A stretch of 60,837 nucleotides of DNA. Origin: UBA1275 sp038124025 (GTDB lineage: Bacteria > Bacteroidota > Rhodothermia > Balneolales > Balneolaceae). Under the pieces are notes generated by a model that did no database searches, was not told where the DNA came from, and saw only the letters and a program-made list of their open reading frames with translations. The stretch covers positions 1 to 60,837 of the forward strand of contig JAYPBC010000013.1 of NCBI GenBank assembly GCA_038124025.1. Direction: 5' to 3'. The translations under genes were made by a program, and so were the position numbers. Shown here one piece after another: positions 1-9,303 of this stretch; position 1 is the first letter of the stretch; every line of letters begins with the position of its first letter.

Positions 1-50
1 GTTCCCACATTAACGTGGGGTTTGGTTCGCTGAAAGGTCTCTTTTGCCAT
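1..50 (-). CDS. tuf: Elongation factor Tu, N-terminal fragment (cut by window edge)
   Basis: The reverse complement opens with ATG at 48-50 and reads MAKETFQRTKPHVNVG, the characteristic EF-Tu N-terminus just before its first GTPase motif. Only 16 codons are inside the window; the rest lies beyond base 1. EF-Tu delivers aminoacyl-tRNA to the ribosome as a GTP complex. It sits 35 bases downstream of fusA on the same strand, the classical last position of the str operon, so it is probably cotranscribed with rpsL, rpsG and fusA. Confidence 0.93.
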   Translation of the reverse strand, partial: MAKETFQRTKPHVNVG

Positions 51-85
51 TTTATTTATTCTTTTAAGTAAGTATTAAAAATCGT

Positions 86-2224
86 TTATGATTGACTCTC
101 AATAATTTCCTGAGCCAATTTATCTGGTACCTGTGTGTATTCTTCAAATTCCATTGAATACACGGCACGGCCCTGTGTTAATGATCGAAGATCTGTCGAA
201 TATCCAAACATTTCTGAGAGTGGCACATTGGCTTTAACTACTGAGCCATTGGGGTCAGAATTCATACTTTGAATAATTCCACGGCGCGAGTTCAGATCGC
301 CAATAACATCGCCCATGTATTCTTCTGGCGTTGTTACCTCTACCTTCATCACTGGCTCCAGTAGCGCAGGCTTAGCTTTCTTAGCTGACTCTCGGAATCC
401 ACTCTTAGCAGCTAACTCGAAACTTAGTTGATCCGAATCAACATCGTGATATGATCCGTCAAACAGTCGTACGCCTACATTTTGAACAGAATAGTTGGCC
501 TGAATACCATTCTCTAAGGCCATCTTGAATCCTTTTTCAACCGATGGAATGAATTCACGAGGTATGTTACCACCTACGATCTCATTGATAAACATAAATC
601 CTTCTTCACGGTTGATACGATCTTCTCGGCCTTCGTAATTATCGAAGAATTCAATCGGTGCTATTTCAAACTGTATGTCTGCGAACTTACCACGACCACC
701 TGTCTGTTTCTTGTACACTTCGCGGTGTGTTACGTTGCGCGAGATGGTTTCACGATAAGATACCTGCGGTGCACCAACATTAGCTTCTACCTTAAACTCA
801 CGCTTCAGGCGATCAACAATAATTTCCAAATGAAGCTCACCCATACCAGCAATGGTTGTCTGGCCTGTTTCTTCATCGGTGCTTACCTTGAATGTAGGAT
901 CTTCTTCGGCTAATTTTTGCAGTCCTGTTGATAATTTGTCACTATCTGCTTTAGTTTTTGGCTCAACTGCTAATTTAATTACCGGCTCTGGGAAGGTAAT
1001 CTGCTCTAAAATTACTGGCTTATCTAGATCACAAAAAGTATCTCCCGTAAAAACCTCCTTCACACCAACAACTGCTACAATATCGCCGGCTTGAGCGAAA
1101 TCTAAATCTTTTTTGTCGTTTGCGTGCATTTCAAGCAAACGGCCAACACGCTCTTTTCTACCTGTTGTAGAATTTAGGATATAGGACCCCTTGTCCAATC
1201 GCCCTGAATACACACGAGCAAAGGTAAGCTTACCCACATAGGGGTCTGTCATTATTTTGAACGCAAGGGCACTAAATGGTGCATTTGGACTTGCTACACG
1301 TGTCACTTCGTCTTCTGTGTTTGGATCAATACCATTAACAGCCTCTACGTCTAATGGACTAGGCATGAAATCGATTACTCGATCCAACATGGCTTGTACA
1401 CCTTTGTTTTTGAGTGCCGTACCACACATCACCGGTGTAATATCTTTTGCAATGGTAGCTTTTCTGATGGCATTAATAATCTCTTCTTCAGTAATCTCTT
1501 CTTCCATGAGATATTTTTCCATCAGAGACTCATCATGATCAGCAATAGCCTCGAGCATTTGCACACGATAGTCATTAACAGAGTCTATCATATCTTCTGG
1601 GATATCAACCACATCATATTTAGCACCTAGAGAAGCCTCATCCCATACAATACCCTGCATATTGATTAGGTCTACCACTCCTTTGAAATTTTCCTCACTA
1701 CCAATAGGAATCTGAATAGGAATAGGATTAGCATTCAATTTGTCATTTAACTGACCTACCACATTGTAAAAATCGGCTCCTGTACGATCCATTTTGTTGA
1801 CAAAGGCCATGCATGGAACTTTGTACTTGGTAGCCTGACGCCACACTGTTTCGGACTGTGGCTGTACCGCTCCAACAGAACACAGCACAAATACCGCTCC
1901 ATCTAATACACGGAGAGAACGCTCTACTTCTACCGTAAAATCAACGTGACCAGGTGTATCAATAATGTTGATACGATGATCATTCCAAATGCAGTGCGTA
2001 GCTGCAGAAGTGATGGTAATACCACGCTCTTGTTCTTGCTCCATCCAGTCCATGGTAGCCGCACCATCGTGCACCTCTCCAATACGGTGACTTCTACCGG
2101 TGTAAAAAAGAATACGCTCGGTTACCGTAGTTTTACCCGCATCAATATGAGCCATGATCCCGATGTTACGGGTACGACGCATTTGGTCAAGTACTTTAGG
2201 GTCCATAGTTGTAGTGTCAGACAT
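86..2224 (-). CDS. fusA: Elongation factor G
   Basis: Translocation GTPase that moves tRNA and mRNA through the ribosome after peptide-bond formation and helps in ribosome recycling. At 712 residues it has the family length. The G1 motif AHIDAGKTT is at about residues 25-33, the switch I region contains RGITI at about 67-71, G3 DTPGH is at about 89-93 and G4 reads NKMD. Domain IV contains the KQTGGRGKF segment and the C-terminus has the usual EF-G fold signature RGIIQSM. It lies between rpsG (28 bases upstream) and tuf (35 bases downstream), all on the minus strand. Nothing appears truncated or frameshifted. Its position beside rpsL/rpsG argues that it is the main translational EF-G rather than a paralogue. 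Confidence 0.98.
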   Translation of the reverse strand: MSDTTTMDPKVLDQMRRTRNIGIMAHIDAGKTTVTERILFYTGRSHRIGEVHDGAATMDWMEQEQERGITITSAATHCIWNDHRINIIDTPGHVDFTVEVERSLRVLDGAVFVLCSVGAVQPQSETVWRQATKYKVPCMAFVNKMDRTGADFYNVVGQLNDKLNANPIPIQIPIGSEENFKGVVDLINMQGIVWDEASLGAKYDVVDIPEDMIDSVNDYRVQMLEAIADHDESLMEKYLMEEEITEEEIINAIRKATIAKDITPVMCGTALKNKGVQAMLDRVIDFMPSPLDVEAVNGIDPNTEDEVTRVASPNAPFSALAFKIMTDPYVGKLTFARVYSGRLDKGSYILNSTTGRKERVGRLLEMHANDKKDLDFAQAGDIVAVVGVKEVFTGDTFCDLDKPVILEQITFPEPVIKLAVEPKTKADSDKLSTGLQKLAEEDPTFKVSTDEETGQTTIAGMGELHLEIIVDRLKREFKVEANVGAPQVSYRETISRNVTHREVYKKQTGGRGKFADIQFEIAPIEFFDNYEGREDRINREEGFMFINEIVGGNIPREFIPSVEKGFKMALENGIQANYSVQNVGVRLFDGSYHDVDSDQLSFELAAKSGFRESAKKAKPALLEPVMKVEVTTPEEYMGDVIGDLNSRRGIIQSMNSDPNGSVVKANVPLSEMFGYSTDLRSLTQGRAVYSMEFEEYTQVPDKLAQEIIESQS

Positions 2225-2252
2225 GATGTGATGAATAATGTTTTAGTCGAAA

Positions 2253-2720
2253 TTAGAATCTGAAATGAGCAAAAGCTTTGTTTGCTTCTGCCATACGGTG
2301 AGTTTCGTCTTTTTTACGAACCGCGCCGCCTTCATTTTTGGAAGCGTCGATGAGTTCTCTGGATAAACGCAAAGACATGGACTTATCATTACGAGAACGG
2401 GCGGCCTTTATTAACCAACGCATGCCCAGTGCAGTGCCTCGTTCTTGGCGTACTTCCACAGGCACTTGATACGTAGCCCCGCCTACTCGTCGTGATTTAA
2501 CTTCTACCACAGGAGTTGAATTCTGTAAAGCCGAACGAAAAACTTCTACACCTGCTTCCCCTGTACGCTCTTGGATTATTTCAAAAGCTTGATATACTAT
2601 TTTTCTGGCAACACTTTTTTTACCGTCACGCATTAAGTTATTTACAAAGCGGGTAATTAGCTTATCGTCAAATATAGGATCGGGTTGTACATCCCGTTTT
2701 TCTGCTTTTCTTCTGCGCAT
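2253..2720 (-). CDS. rpsG: 30S ribosomal protein S7
   Basis: Primary binding protein of the 16S rRNA 3' major domain, needed to assemble the head of the small subunit and contacting tRNA at the E site. The 155-residue product starts MRRRKAEKRD and carries the S7 signature region FVNNLMRDGKKSVA near residues 26-39, plus the conserved GGATYQVPVEV. Length matches the family. It is separated from rpsL by 17 bases and from fusA by 28 bases, which supports a single str-operon transcript. In many bacteria S7 represses its own operon; no leader structure for that was worked out here. Confidence 0.98.
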   Translation of the reverse strand: MRRRKAEKRDVQPDPIFDDKLITRFVNNLMRDGKKSVARKIVYQAFEIIQERTGEAGVEVFRSALQNSTPVVEVKSRRVGGATYQVPVEVRQERGTALGMRWLIKAARSRNDKSMSLRLSRELIDASKNEGGAVRKKDETHRMAEANKAFAHFRF

Positions 2721-2737
2721 AATAGATTAAACTAAAC

Positions 2738-3118
2738 TTAGGATTTCGCTTTTGGTCTTTTTGTTCCGTACAAACTTCTACTTTGTGTACGTCCCTCTAC
2801 TCCAGCGGTATCGAGGGTTCCACGAATAATGTGATAACGCACACCCGGTAGATCCTTAACACGCCCACCGCGAATAAGAACAATACTGTGCTCCTGCAAG
2901 TTGTGTCCCTCACCTGGTATGTACGCCGTAACTTCAATACCGTTCGTGAGCCGAACCCTTGCTACTTTACGAAGTGCAGAGTTTGGTTTTTTTGGAGTCG
3001 TAGTGTACACGCGTGTACATACTCCACGCTTTTGCGGACAGCTTTGCATGGCAGGTGCTGTGGTCTTGCGTTTGTTGGTTTTTCTACCTTTTCTAATAAG
3101 TTGTTGTATCGTTGGCAC
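2738..3118 (-). CDS. rpsL: 30S ribosomal protein S12
   Basis: Decoding-centre protein of the small subunit. The 126-residue product has the S12 hallmarks: MPTIQQLIRKGR start, TTPKKPNSALRK around the streptomycin-sensitive lysine (wild-type lysine present), the HNLQEHS segment, and GVRYHIIRGTLD towards the C-terminus with the conserved proline region LPGVRY. No classical streptomycin-resistance substitution is visible at the KKPNSA lysine. It is the first gene of the str operon and is preceded by a good Bacteroidota-type promoter (3177-3209). Confidence 0.98.
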   Translation of the reverse strand: MPTIQQLIRKGRKTNKRKTTAPAMQSCPQKRGVCTRVYTTTPKKPNSALRKVARVRLTNGIEVTAYIPGEGHNLQEHSIVLIRGGRVKDLPGVRYHIIRGTLDTAGVEGRTQSRSLYGTKRPKAKS

Positions 3119-3176
3119 TGTTCAAATAATTTTGGTTAAGGCCAGTAATGAGTTTCCTCATCAATTCAAGAGCCTA

Positions 3177-3209
3177 CAAATATACAACAACAAAACGTTT
3201 AAGTCCAAA
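3177..3209 (-). promoter_or_regulatory. Bacteroidota-type promoter of the str operon
   Basis: On the minus strand TTTG (3206-3209) is followed after 21 bases by TATATTTG (3177-3184), a perfect match to the TTTG / TAnnTTTG promoter described for Bacteroidota. It lies about 60 bases upstream of the rpsL start, leaving a leader of roughly 55 bases. Position and match are direct observations; promoter activity is inferred. Confidence 0.7.
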
Positions 3210-3276
3210 GACAAAACCAATAAAAAGAATACATCTTGCAAAAATGCCCACAAATACCCCTATATTTTTGGAAGAG

Positions 3277-3294
3277 TTCGCGTTAACTCGCGAA
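3277..3294. repeat. Palindrome upstream of recG
   Basis: TTCGCG (3277-3282) and CGCGAA (3289-3294) form a perfect inverted repeat around TTAACT. An overlapping second palindrome, GAGTT...AACTC (3274-3278 and 3285-3289), competes for the same bases. It lies 35 bases before the recG start, in the divergent rpsL/recG spacer, so it could be an operator or a mRNA hairpin. No known motif was recognised. Confidence 0.4.
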
Positions 3295-3328
3295 AATAAT
3301 ATAATACCGATATATAACACCGTATCAC

Positions 3329-5410
3329 TTGAAATTAAGTAAACTCAAAGGTCTTAGCTCAACTAAATTAGATGCTCTTGCTAAAGAGGGGATTCATCAT
3401 GCGCAAGATTTACTGTTTTTTTTTCCAAGAAGGTATTTGGACAGGACAAATATCCAAAAAATGGGTCAACTCCGTGGCATTGGTGAGGAGGTAACCGTTG
3501 CCGGTACAATTTCCGAAATTAAAGAACAGGGGTTTAAAGCAAAAAAGCGACTAGAAATAACGGTAAAAGATGATACAGGGGGAATTAAGGCAGTTTGGTT
3601 TAAAGGGGGGTATTATATGAAGCAAAGGTTCAATGTGGGGCAAAATATAGCACTTTTCGGCACAGTTAAGCAGTATGGGCGTCATTTATCAATAGCTCAT
3701 CCCGAAACTGACGACCTGAGTAAAGAGAGTGATTTAGCCGATTTTTCCACCATTGCAGCTATCTACCCAAGTGGCCAACATTTTCATAAAGCACGTATTT
3801 ATAATAGTACTATTCAACAATGGATCGCTCAGCTATTGAATCAACCGTCGCTGAGTGCCCTAATCCCTGAATTTATACCAGAATATATTCGAACGACTTA
3901 CGGATTACCCAACCGCATCGAAGCCATTTGGGCAATACACCAGCCAAATTCTCATGAATCACATCAGCTGGCACTTAAGCGATTTAAATTTGAAGAATTT
4001 TTCTTGTTTCAGTTAAGCATGGAACGTATTCACAGTGAACGAATAACCGCCAAAGCTGGGCCGAGCTTAACCAAGAATACCCCCAACACACGTCGTTATT
4101 TTGAGCAGATACTCCCTTTTGAACTGACGTCCGGTCAACGATCGGCACTGAGAGACATACAGGAGGATGTTCGCTCTGGCCAACAAATGAACCGGCTAAT
4201 TCAGGGTGATGTTGGCGCAGGCAAAACCGTAGTTGCAATGGGGGCGCTACTTATGGCGGTAGATAATGGGTACCAAGGTGCCTTGGTTGCGCCGACCGAA
4301 ATTTTAGCAGAACAACATTATGTAAGCCTTAAAGAGGCATTTTCTCAGCTGAATTTATCGATACGACTGTTGGTTGGGGGACAAAAATCTGGATTACGTC
4401 GCGATATACTAACAGACATTGAAGGCGGGGGGTGCAACATAGTTGTGGGAACGCATGCAGTTATACAGAAAGATGTTCGTTTTCATAAGCTTGGAATGGT
4501 GGTGATTGATGAACAGCACCGATTCGGCGTACAACAAAGAGCCGCTTTGTTACAAAAGGCTCATCACCCTCACATGTTGGTTATGAGTGCGACTCCTATA
4601 CCTAGATCCCTTGCTATGTCCTTATATGCTGACTTGGATATTTCTTTAATCAAGGGGTTACCCAAAGGAAGAAAAGCTATTCGAACAGCCATTCGCTCAG
4701 AGAAAAAACGGGAAGATGTTTACCGTTTTATTGAGCAAGAAATTATAGATGGTGGACAGGTGTATATTATATTTCCATTGATAGAAGAGTCGGAAGCTCT
4801 CGATTTAAAAGATGCAACTGCTGGTTTTGAAAAAATACGCCAACGCTTTTCATCTGCCCGAGTAGCCTTATTACATGGACGCGTTTCAAGCGAAGAAAAA
4901 GAAGCCATAATGCAATCATTTGCCAAAGGTGAGATTGATATTTTAGTTTCAACTACCGTAATCGAAGTAGGAGTGAATATTCCTAATGCTTCTGTCATGA
5001 TTATAGAACATGCCGAACGTTTTGGTCTTTCTCAATTGCACCAGCTACGGGGTAGAATTGGTCGAGGAAGCCGGCAGAGCTATTGTATTTTAATGCCTGA
5101 TCATGCAGTGAGTGAGTCCGGTGCCATTCGACTTAAAACCATGGAACGAACTACCGATGGATTTGAGATTGCCGAGGTAGATTTAAAACTTCGAGGACCT
5201 GGTGACTTTTTAGGCACCAAACAAAGCGGATTACCTGATTTTATATTTGCAGATATTATTCAGGACCAAGATTTATTGGCGATAGCGAAAAAACAAGCAA
5301 GAGAACTATTAGAGAAGGACTTCACCCTTTCAAAACCGAAGCACCAAGGATTAAAGCTCTATTTTGAGTCCTACTATCGCGATAAACATCAATATTATGG
5401 TTTGGCATAA
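3329..5410 (+). CDS. recG: ATP-dependent DNA helicase RecG
   Basis: Branch-migration helicase that remodels stalled replication forks and Holliday junctions. The 693-residue protein has an N-terminal wedge/OB region (about 1-240), Walker A GDVGAGKTVVA near residue 290, the RecG-specific Walker B variant DEQHRFGV, motif III MSATPIPR and the C-terminal helicase motifs QLRGRIGRG. Length is typical. The start is TTG at 3329; no in-frame ATG gives a better N-terminus, and MKLSKLKGLSSTKLDAL matches the expected RecG beginning. It is transcribed divergently from the str operon and followed by a 390-base stretch holding only a gene relic. Confidence 0.97.
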   Translation: MKLSKLKGLSSTKLDALAKEGIHHAQDLLFFFPRRYLDRTNIQKMGQLRGIGEEVTVAGTISEIKEQGFKAKKRLEITVKDDTGGIKAVWFKGGYYMKQRFNVGQNIALFGTVKQYGRHLSIAHPETDDLSKESDLADFSTIAAIYPSGQHFHKARIYNSTIQQWIAQLLNQPSLSALIPEFIPEYIRTTYGLPNRIEAIWAIHQPNSHESHQLALKRFKFEEFFLFQLSMERIHSERITAKAGPSLTKNTPNTRRYFEQILPFELTSGQRSALRDIQEDVRSGQQMNRLIQGDVGAGKTVVAMGALLMAVDNGYQGALVAPTEILAEQHYVSLKEAFSQLNLSIRLLVGGQKSGLRRDILTDIEGGGCNIVVGTHAVIQKDVRFHKLGMVVIDEQHRFGVQQRAALLQKAHHPHMLVMSATPIPRSLAMSLYADLDISLIKGLPKGRKAIRTAIRSEKKREDVYRFIEQEIIDGGQVYIIFPLIEESEALDLKDATAGFEKIRQRFSSARVALLHGRVSSEEKEAIMQSFAKGEIDILVSTTVIEVGVNIPNASVMIIEHAERFGLSQLHQLRGRIGRGSRQSYCILMPDHAVSESGAIRLKTMERTTDGFEIAEVDLKLRGPGDFLGTKQSGLPDFIFADIIQDQDLLAIAKKQARELLEKDFTLSKPKHQGLKLYFESYYRDKHQYYGLA

Positions 5411-5536
5411 AACATTAACGCACACCTTAGACCTTAGGACCTCACAATATTTCAATTATTTCAGCTAGACTGCTTTATGTTTTAAAGCCGTACTTATTTG
5501 CATATGTGCATTATTTAAAGGAGGGCTATACTTTAG

Positions 5537-5767
5537 GATACCTTATACATATCTAAGGTTAACGTTCTGGCAGATTCAATGGGGCTCTCAAAACGTCAAT
5601 TATTGTGAAAATACTATAAGGTTTTTGGCAAAACAGCCTTCGAGGTACTGGATGATACTAGATTGCTACTTATTAATGGCAAGGTACAACAGCATAATAT
5701 ACATGTCCGAACCATTGCCGAGAACCTTGGCTACAGCTCGCCCTATTATTTGGAAAAAATATGCTGA
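5537..5767 (+). pseudogene. Relic of an AraC-family transcription regulator (DNA-binding domain)
   Basis: One plus-strand frame from just after the stop at 5534-5536 to TGA at 5765-5767 still reads as an AraC-type double helix-turn-helix: ADSMGLSKRQLL, then an in-frame TGA at 5606-5608, then KYYKVFGKTAFEVL, later RTIAENLGYSSPYYLEKIC. The pieces ADSMGLSKRQL and IAENLGYSSPYYL correspond to the two recognition-helix regions of the family. There is no plausible start or sensor domain upstream, and the last helix is cut short. The remainder of the 5411-5800 spacer shows no other gene. Decay of a former regulator is inferred; what it controlled is unknown. Confidence 0.7.
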
Positions 5768-5800
5768 GTTTTAGGACCAGCTAGAACAGAGAAATAAGAG

Positions 5801-7618
5801 TTAATTCTGCTTTTTCTTTTCTTCTCTCTTGCGCTCATTATGATCTAAGAAGCGTTTCCGTATACGAAGACTTTCAGGAGTCACCTCTAGCCATTCATCT
5901 GCCTCCAGAAATTCAATACATTCTTCAAGACTCATCTGTTTTACTTGCGATATTTTTACGGCATCGGCAGTCTGAGTAGCTCGATGGTTGGTCAAGTTTT
6001 TCTTTTTTACCACATTCACTACCATATCATCTGCGCGGTTATTTATCCCTACTACCATTCCCATGTAAACCGGATCGCCTGATTGTACAAAAAAAGTTCC
6101 TCGGTCCTGAATACCTTCTAAAGAATAATTGGTCGTCTCACCTTTTTCGAGTGCGATTAGTGCGCCTCGGCTCCTTCCTGGAATTTCCCCCGCAAAGGGC
6201 TCATAGGCATCGAATTGCTGATGCATAATTCCCGTGCCTCGGGTTTCAGTAAGTAATTCACCCCGAAATCCAATGAGCCCTCGAGATGGCACTCTAAATT
6301 CAATTCGGTTGTTTTCGCCCTCTTGACTCATCCCCTGCATAATACCTTTTCGTTTTTGCAAGTTATCTATAACTCGATTGGAATAATCCGTGTGTACATC
6401 GACCACCACTTCTTCCACTGGTTCATGGAGAATACCGTCTACCTCTTTGAAGAGAACCTCCGGGCGTGAAACAGCGAACTCATATCCTTCACGACGCATG
6501 GTTTCAATTAATATAGCCATCTGCAATTCACCCCGACCAGATACCTTAAAGACATCGGGACTGTCGGTGAATTCCACTTGCATAGCTACATTCGTTCGAA
6601 CTTCTTTTTCTAAGCGGTCTTTAATCTGATTAGAGGTGACATAACTGCCTTCTAAACCAGCAAAAGGAGAGTTATTTACTCTGAAATACATGGCTATCGT
6701 GGGCTTATCTAAATCCACATAGGACAAGGGCTCTTTGTCGGAGGAGTCAGCCAAGGTATCACCAATATGAACTCCTTCATACCCTGCTATAGCGACAATA
6801 TCACCGGCTACTGCATGCTCTACTGGTTCGCGTTTAAGACCACTAAATGAAAACAGCTTGGTTACTCGTCCTTTGCTTTTTACCTCACCTGTTCCTTGTA
6901 CCAAAGATAAATCCTGATTCACATTCACAACGCCTTGCTCAATTCGACCTACGGCAATCCGGCCCACGTAATCATTCCAGTCAATGCTGCTGATGAGCAT
7001 CTTGAACGGGACATCTATGGGCTGCTCTGGCGGGGGAACATGATCAATGATGGTATTCATCAAACTGGATAAATCCTCGTCCATGTTGTCAAGATCTCTC
7101 CCAGCAATCCCCTCTTTTGCAACCGCATAAAGTACGGGAAATTCTAGCTGCTCATCGGTGGCATCTAGCATGACAAAAAGGTCAAAAATTTCATTAAGTA
7201 CATCGTCTGGGCGTGCGTCCTTTCGGTCAATCTTGTTAATCAACACAATAGGTTTATAACCCAAGCTTAGGGATTTTCTAAGCACAAATTTGGTTTGTGG
7301 AAGAGGACCTTCCGCAGCATCTACCAGCAGGATTACCCCGTTAACCATTTTTAAAATCCGCTCTACCTCCCCACCAAAATCGGCATGACCAGGGGTGTCT
7401 ACTATATTTATCTTGGTCTCTTTCCAGAATACGGCTGTATTTTTTGACGAAATCGTTATTCCGCGTTCTTTTTCGAGATCACCAGAATCCATCACCCGAT
7501 CATCAACTTCTTGGTGGGCTTGAAATGTACCACACTGCTTCAGTATTTGATCCACTAATGTGGTTTTGCCATGATCTACGTGAGCAATGATGGCGATGTT
7601 TCGAAGGTCTTGTTGCAT
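5801..7618 (-). CDS. typA: Ribosome-associated GTPase TypA/BipA
   Basis: Translational GTPase of the EF-G superfamily that binds the ribosome and assists 50S assembly and growth under cold or other stress. The 605-residue protein has G1 AHVDHGKTT at about residues 12-20, RGITI in switch I, DTPGHADFGGEVERIL as G3, NKIDR as G4, and the TypA-specific C-terminal domain with SRGLIGFRGE and RGTGIMHQ. Length is exactly that of the family. The lysine-rich tail (RKREEKKKQN) is usual. It is monocistronic as far as can be seen: 97 bases separate it from the upstream carboxylase gene, with no recognisable gene between. Confidence 0.97.
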   Translation of the reverse strand: MQQDLRNIAIIAHVDHGKTTLVDQILKQCGTFQAHQEVDDRVMDSGDLEKERGITISSKNTAVFWKETKINIVDTPGHADFGGEVERILKMVNGVILLVDAAEGPLPQTKFVLRKSLSLGYKPIVLINKIDRKDARPDDVLNEIFDLFVMLDATDEQLEFPVLYAVAKEGIAGRDLDNMDEDLSSLMNTIIDHVPPPEQPIDVPFKMLISSIDWNDYVGRIAVGRIEQGVVNVNQDLSLVQGTGEVKSKGRVTKLFSFSGLKREPVEHAVAGDIVAIAGYEGVHIGDTLADSSDKEPLSYVDLDKPTIAMYFRVNNSPFAGLEGSYVTSNQIKDRLEKEVRTNVAMQVEFTDSPDVFKVSGRGELQMAILIETMRREGYEFAVSRPEVLFKEVDGILHEPVEEVVVDVHTDYSNRVIDNLQKRKGIMQGMSQEGENNRIEFRVPSRGLIGFRGELLTETRGTGIMHQQFDAYEPFAGEIPGRSRGALIALEKGETTNYSLEGIQDRGTFFVQSGDPVYMGMVVGINNRADDMVVNVVKKKNLTNHRATQTADAVKISQVKQMSLEECIEFLEADEWLEVTPESLRIRKRFLDHNERKREEKKKQN

Positions 7619-7715
7619 GTATTTAAGAGTAGATTAAACCGATACACTAACTAGTATAAACTAACCATAGGTAGCAGAAATTAAACAGCCTACAAGGTAC
7701 GAAGATTCCTTTTAA

Positions 7716-9296
7716 CTAAAGAGGTAGATTATCATGTTTTTTTCTAGGCACCTTATCCACCTTGTTTTCGCTCATTTTAAACGCGTGAATCAGCCGGGCC
7801 CGCGTCTCTGAAGGTAGTACGACATCATCTATAAATCCCCTTGCGGCCGCTTTGTATGGATGGGCAAATTCCTGGGCATATTGCTGTTCCAATTCAAGCT
7901 GTTTAGCGACTGGATCTTCTGAATCGGCGATTTCTTTCTTAAATATAATTTCTACGGCACCTTTGGTTCCCATCACTGCAATTTCAGCGGTAGGCCAAGC
8001 CAAATTATAGTCAGCGCGTATGTGCTTTGAGTTCATCACATCATAAGCACCTCCGTAAGCTTTACGAGTAATCACCGTGCATTTTGGCACCGTTGCCTCA
8101 CATAATGCGTAAAGTAGCTTGGCCCCATGCTTGATAATCCCACCCCATTCCTGATCGGTTCCTGGTAAAAATCCCGGCACATCTACCAACACCAGCAGTG
8201 GAATATTAAAGGCATCACAAAAACGGACAAATCGTGCTGCTTTTAATGAAGAGTCAATACATAATACCCCTGCCATGGCCAAGGGTTGGTTTGCAACGAT
8301 GCCTATGGTTGCCCCATCTAATCGCGCAAAACCCGTAACCATATTCTCAGCGTAATCGGGCTGCACTTCATAAAAGCTCTGTGCATCCACCAAACCCTCA
8401 ATAACATCCTTTATATCGTAGGGCTTATTCGGATTTTCTGGAATTAAGGTATCTAAAGTAGCCTCTTTTTGTGCGTCTGGATCACTGGATTCGGATCGTG
8501 GTGGTTTTTCCTCGCAATTAGAGGGCAAGTAACTCATTAGGCTACGAATTTCACTTAAACAAACGGCATCATTTGGTGTAGCAAAATGAGCAACTCCTGA
8601 CTTTTGAGTGTGGGTGGATGCCCCGCCTAATTCTTCGGAACTCACCTGCTCGTGGGTAACTGTTTTTACCACATTGGGACCCGTAACAAACATATAACTA
8701 CTGTCTTGTACCATGTAAATAAAATCGGTGAGTGCAGGAGAATAAACAGCACCACCTGCACAAGGTCCCATAATAGCGGATATTTGAGGTATGACCCCCG
8801 ATGCCATACTATTTCGCCAAAATACTTCCGCATAACCTCCCAAAGAGGAAACTCCTTCTTGAATACGTGCGCCTCCGGAATCATTTAAACCGATGACAGG
8901 ATGTCCGTTTTTAAGGGCTAAATCCATTATTTTACATATTTTTTCGGCATGGGTTTCCGATAGTGACCCCCCAAATACGGTAAAATCTTGACTGTACACA
9001 TACACTGGCCGGCCATTAATAGTCCCAGATCCCGTTACTACGCCATCTCCTAGCACCTTCTGATTTTCCAGTCCAAAAGCGGATGATCGGTGCGTCACAA
9101 AAGCATCGATTTCATGAAAGGATCCCGGGTCCAATAGTAGATCCAATCGCTCTCTAGCCGTCAATTTCCCTTTATCATGTTGGCGCTGAATCCTTTTCTC
9201 ACCCCCTCCCTGCTTACTCGCTACCCGCATATCATGCAGTCGCTGTTCTGGATTAGTTGTCAACTTGGATTGCTTAGTCTCATCTGTATTCATCAT
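7716..9296 (-). CDS. pccB: Acyl-CoA (propionyl-CoA type) carboxylase, carboxyltransferase beta subunit
   Basis: Transfers the carboxyl group from carboxybiotin to an acyl-CoA such as propionyl-CoA. The 526-residue sequence is a two-half crotonase-like carboxyltransferase: N-half with KLTARERLDLLLDPGSF (about 46-62), DSGGARIQEGV oxyanion segment, GPCAGGAVYSPALTDF; C-half with PGFLPGTDQE, the AYGGAYDVM loop and AVMGTKGAVEI. These match PccB/MmdA subunits. No biotin carboxylase or biotin carrier gene is in the window, so partner subunits must be elsewhere; a role in methylmalonyl-CoA metabolism or odd-chain/branched amino-acid catabolism is inferred. The downstream end faces typA; the acidic protein 9304-10857 lies 7 bases upstream, suggesting cotranscription. 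Confidence 0.92.
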   Translation of the reverse strand: MMNTDETKQSKLTTNPEQRLHDMRVASKQGGGEKRIQRQHDKGKLTARERLDLLLDPGSFHEIDAFVTHRSSAFGLENQKVLGDGVVTGSGTINGRPVYVYSQDFTVFGGSLSETHAEKICKIMDLALKNGHPVIGLNDSGGARIQEGVSSLGGYAEVFWRNSMASGVIPQISAIMGPCAGGAVYSPALTDFIYMVQDSSYMFVTGPNVVKTVTHEQVSSEELGGASTHTQKSGVAHFATPNDAVCLSEIRSLMSYLPSNCEEKPPRSESSDPDAQKEATLDTLIPENPNKPYDIKDVIEGLVDAQSFYEVQPDYAENMVTGFARLDGATIGIVANQPLAMAGVLCIDSSLKAARFVRFCDAFNIPLLVLVDVPGFLPGTDQEWGGIIKHGAKLLYALCEATVPKCTVITRKAYGGAYDVMNSKHIRADYNLAWPTAEIAVMGTKGAVEIIFKKEIADSEDPVAKQLELEQQYAQEFAHPYKAAARGFIDDVVLPSETRARLIHAFKMSENKVDKVPRKKHDNLPL

Positions 9297-9303
9297 TCAG
9301 CCT

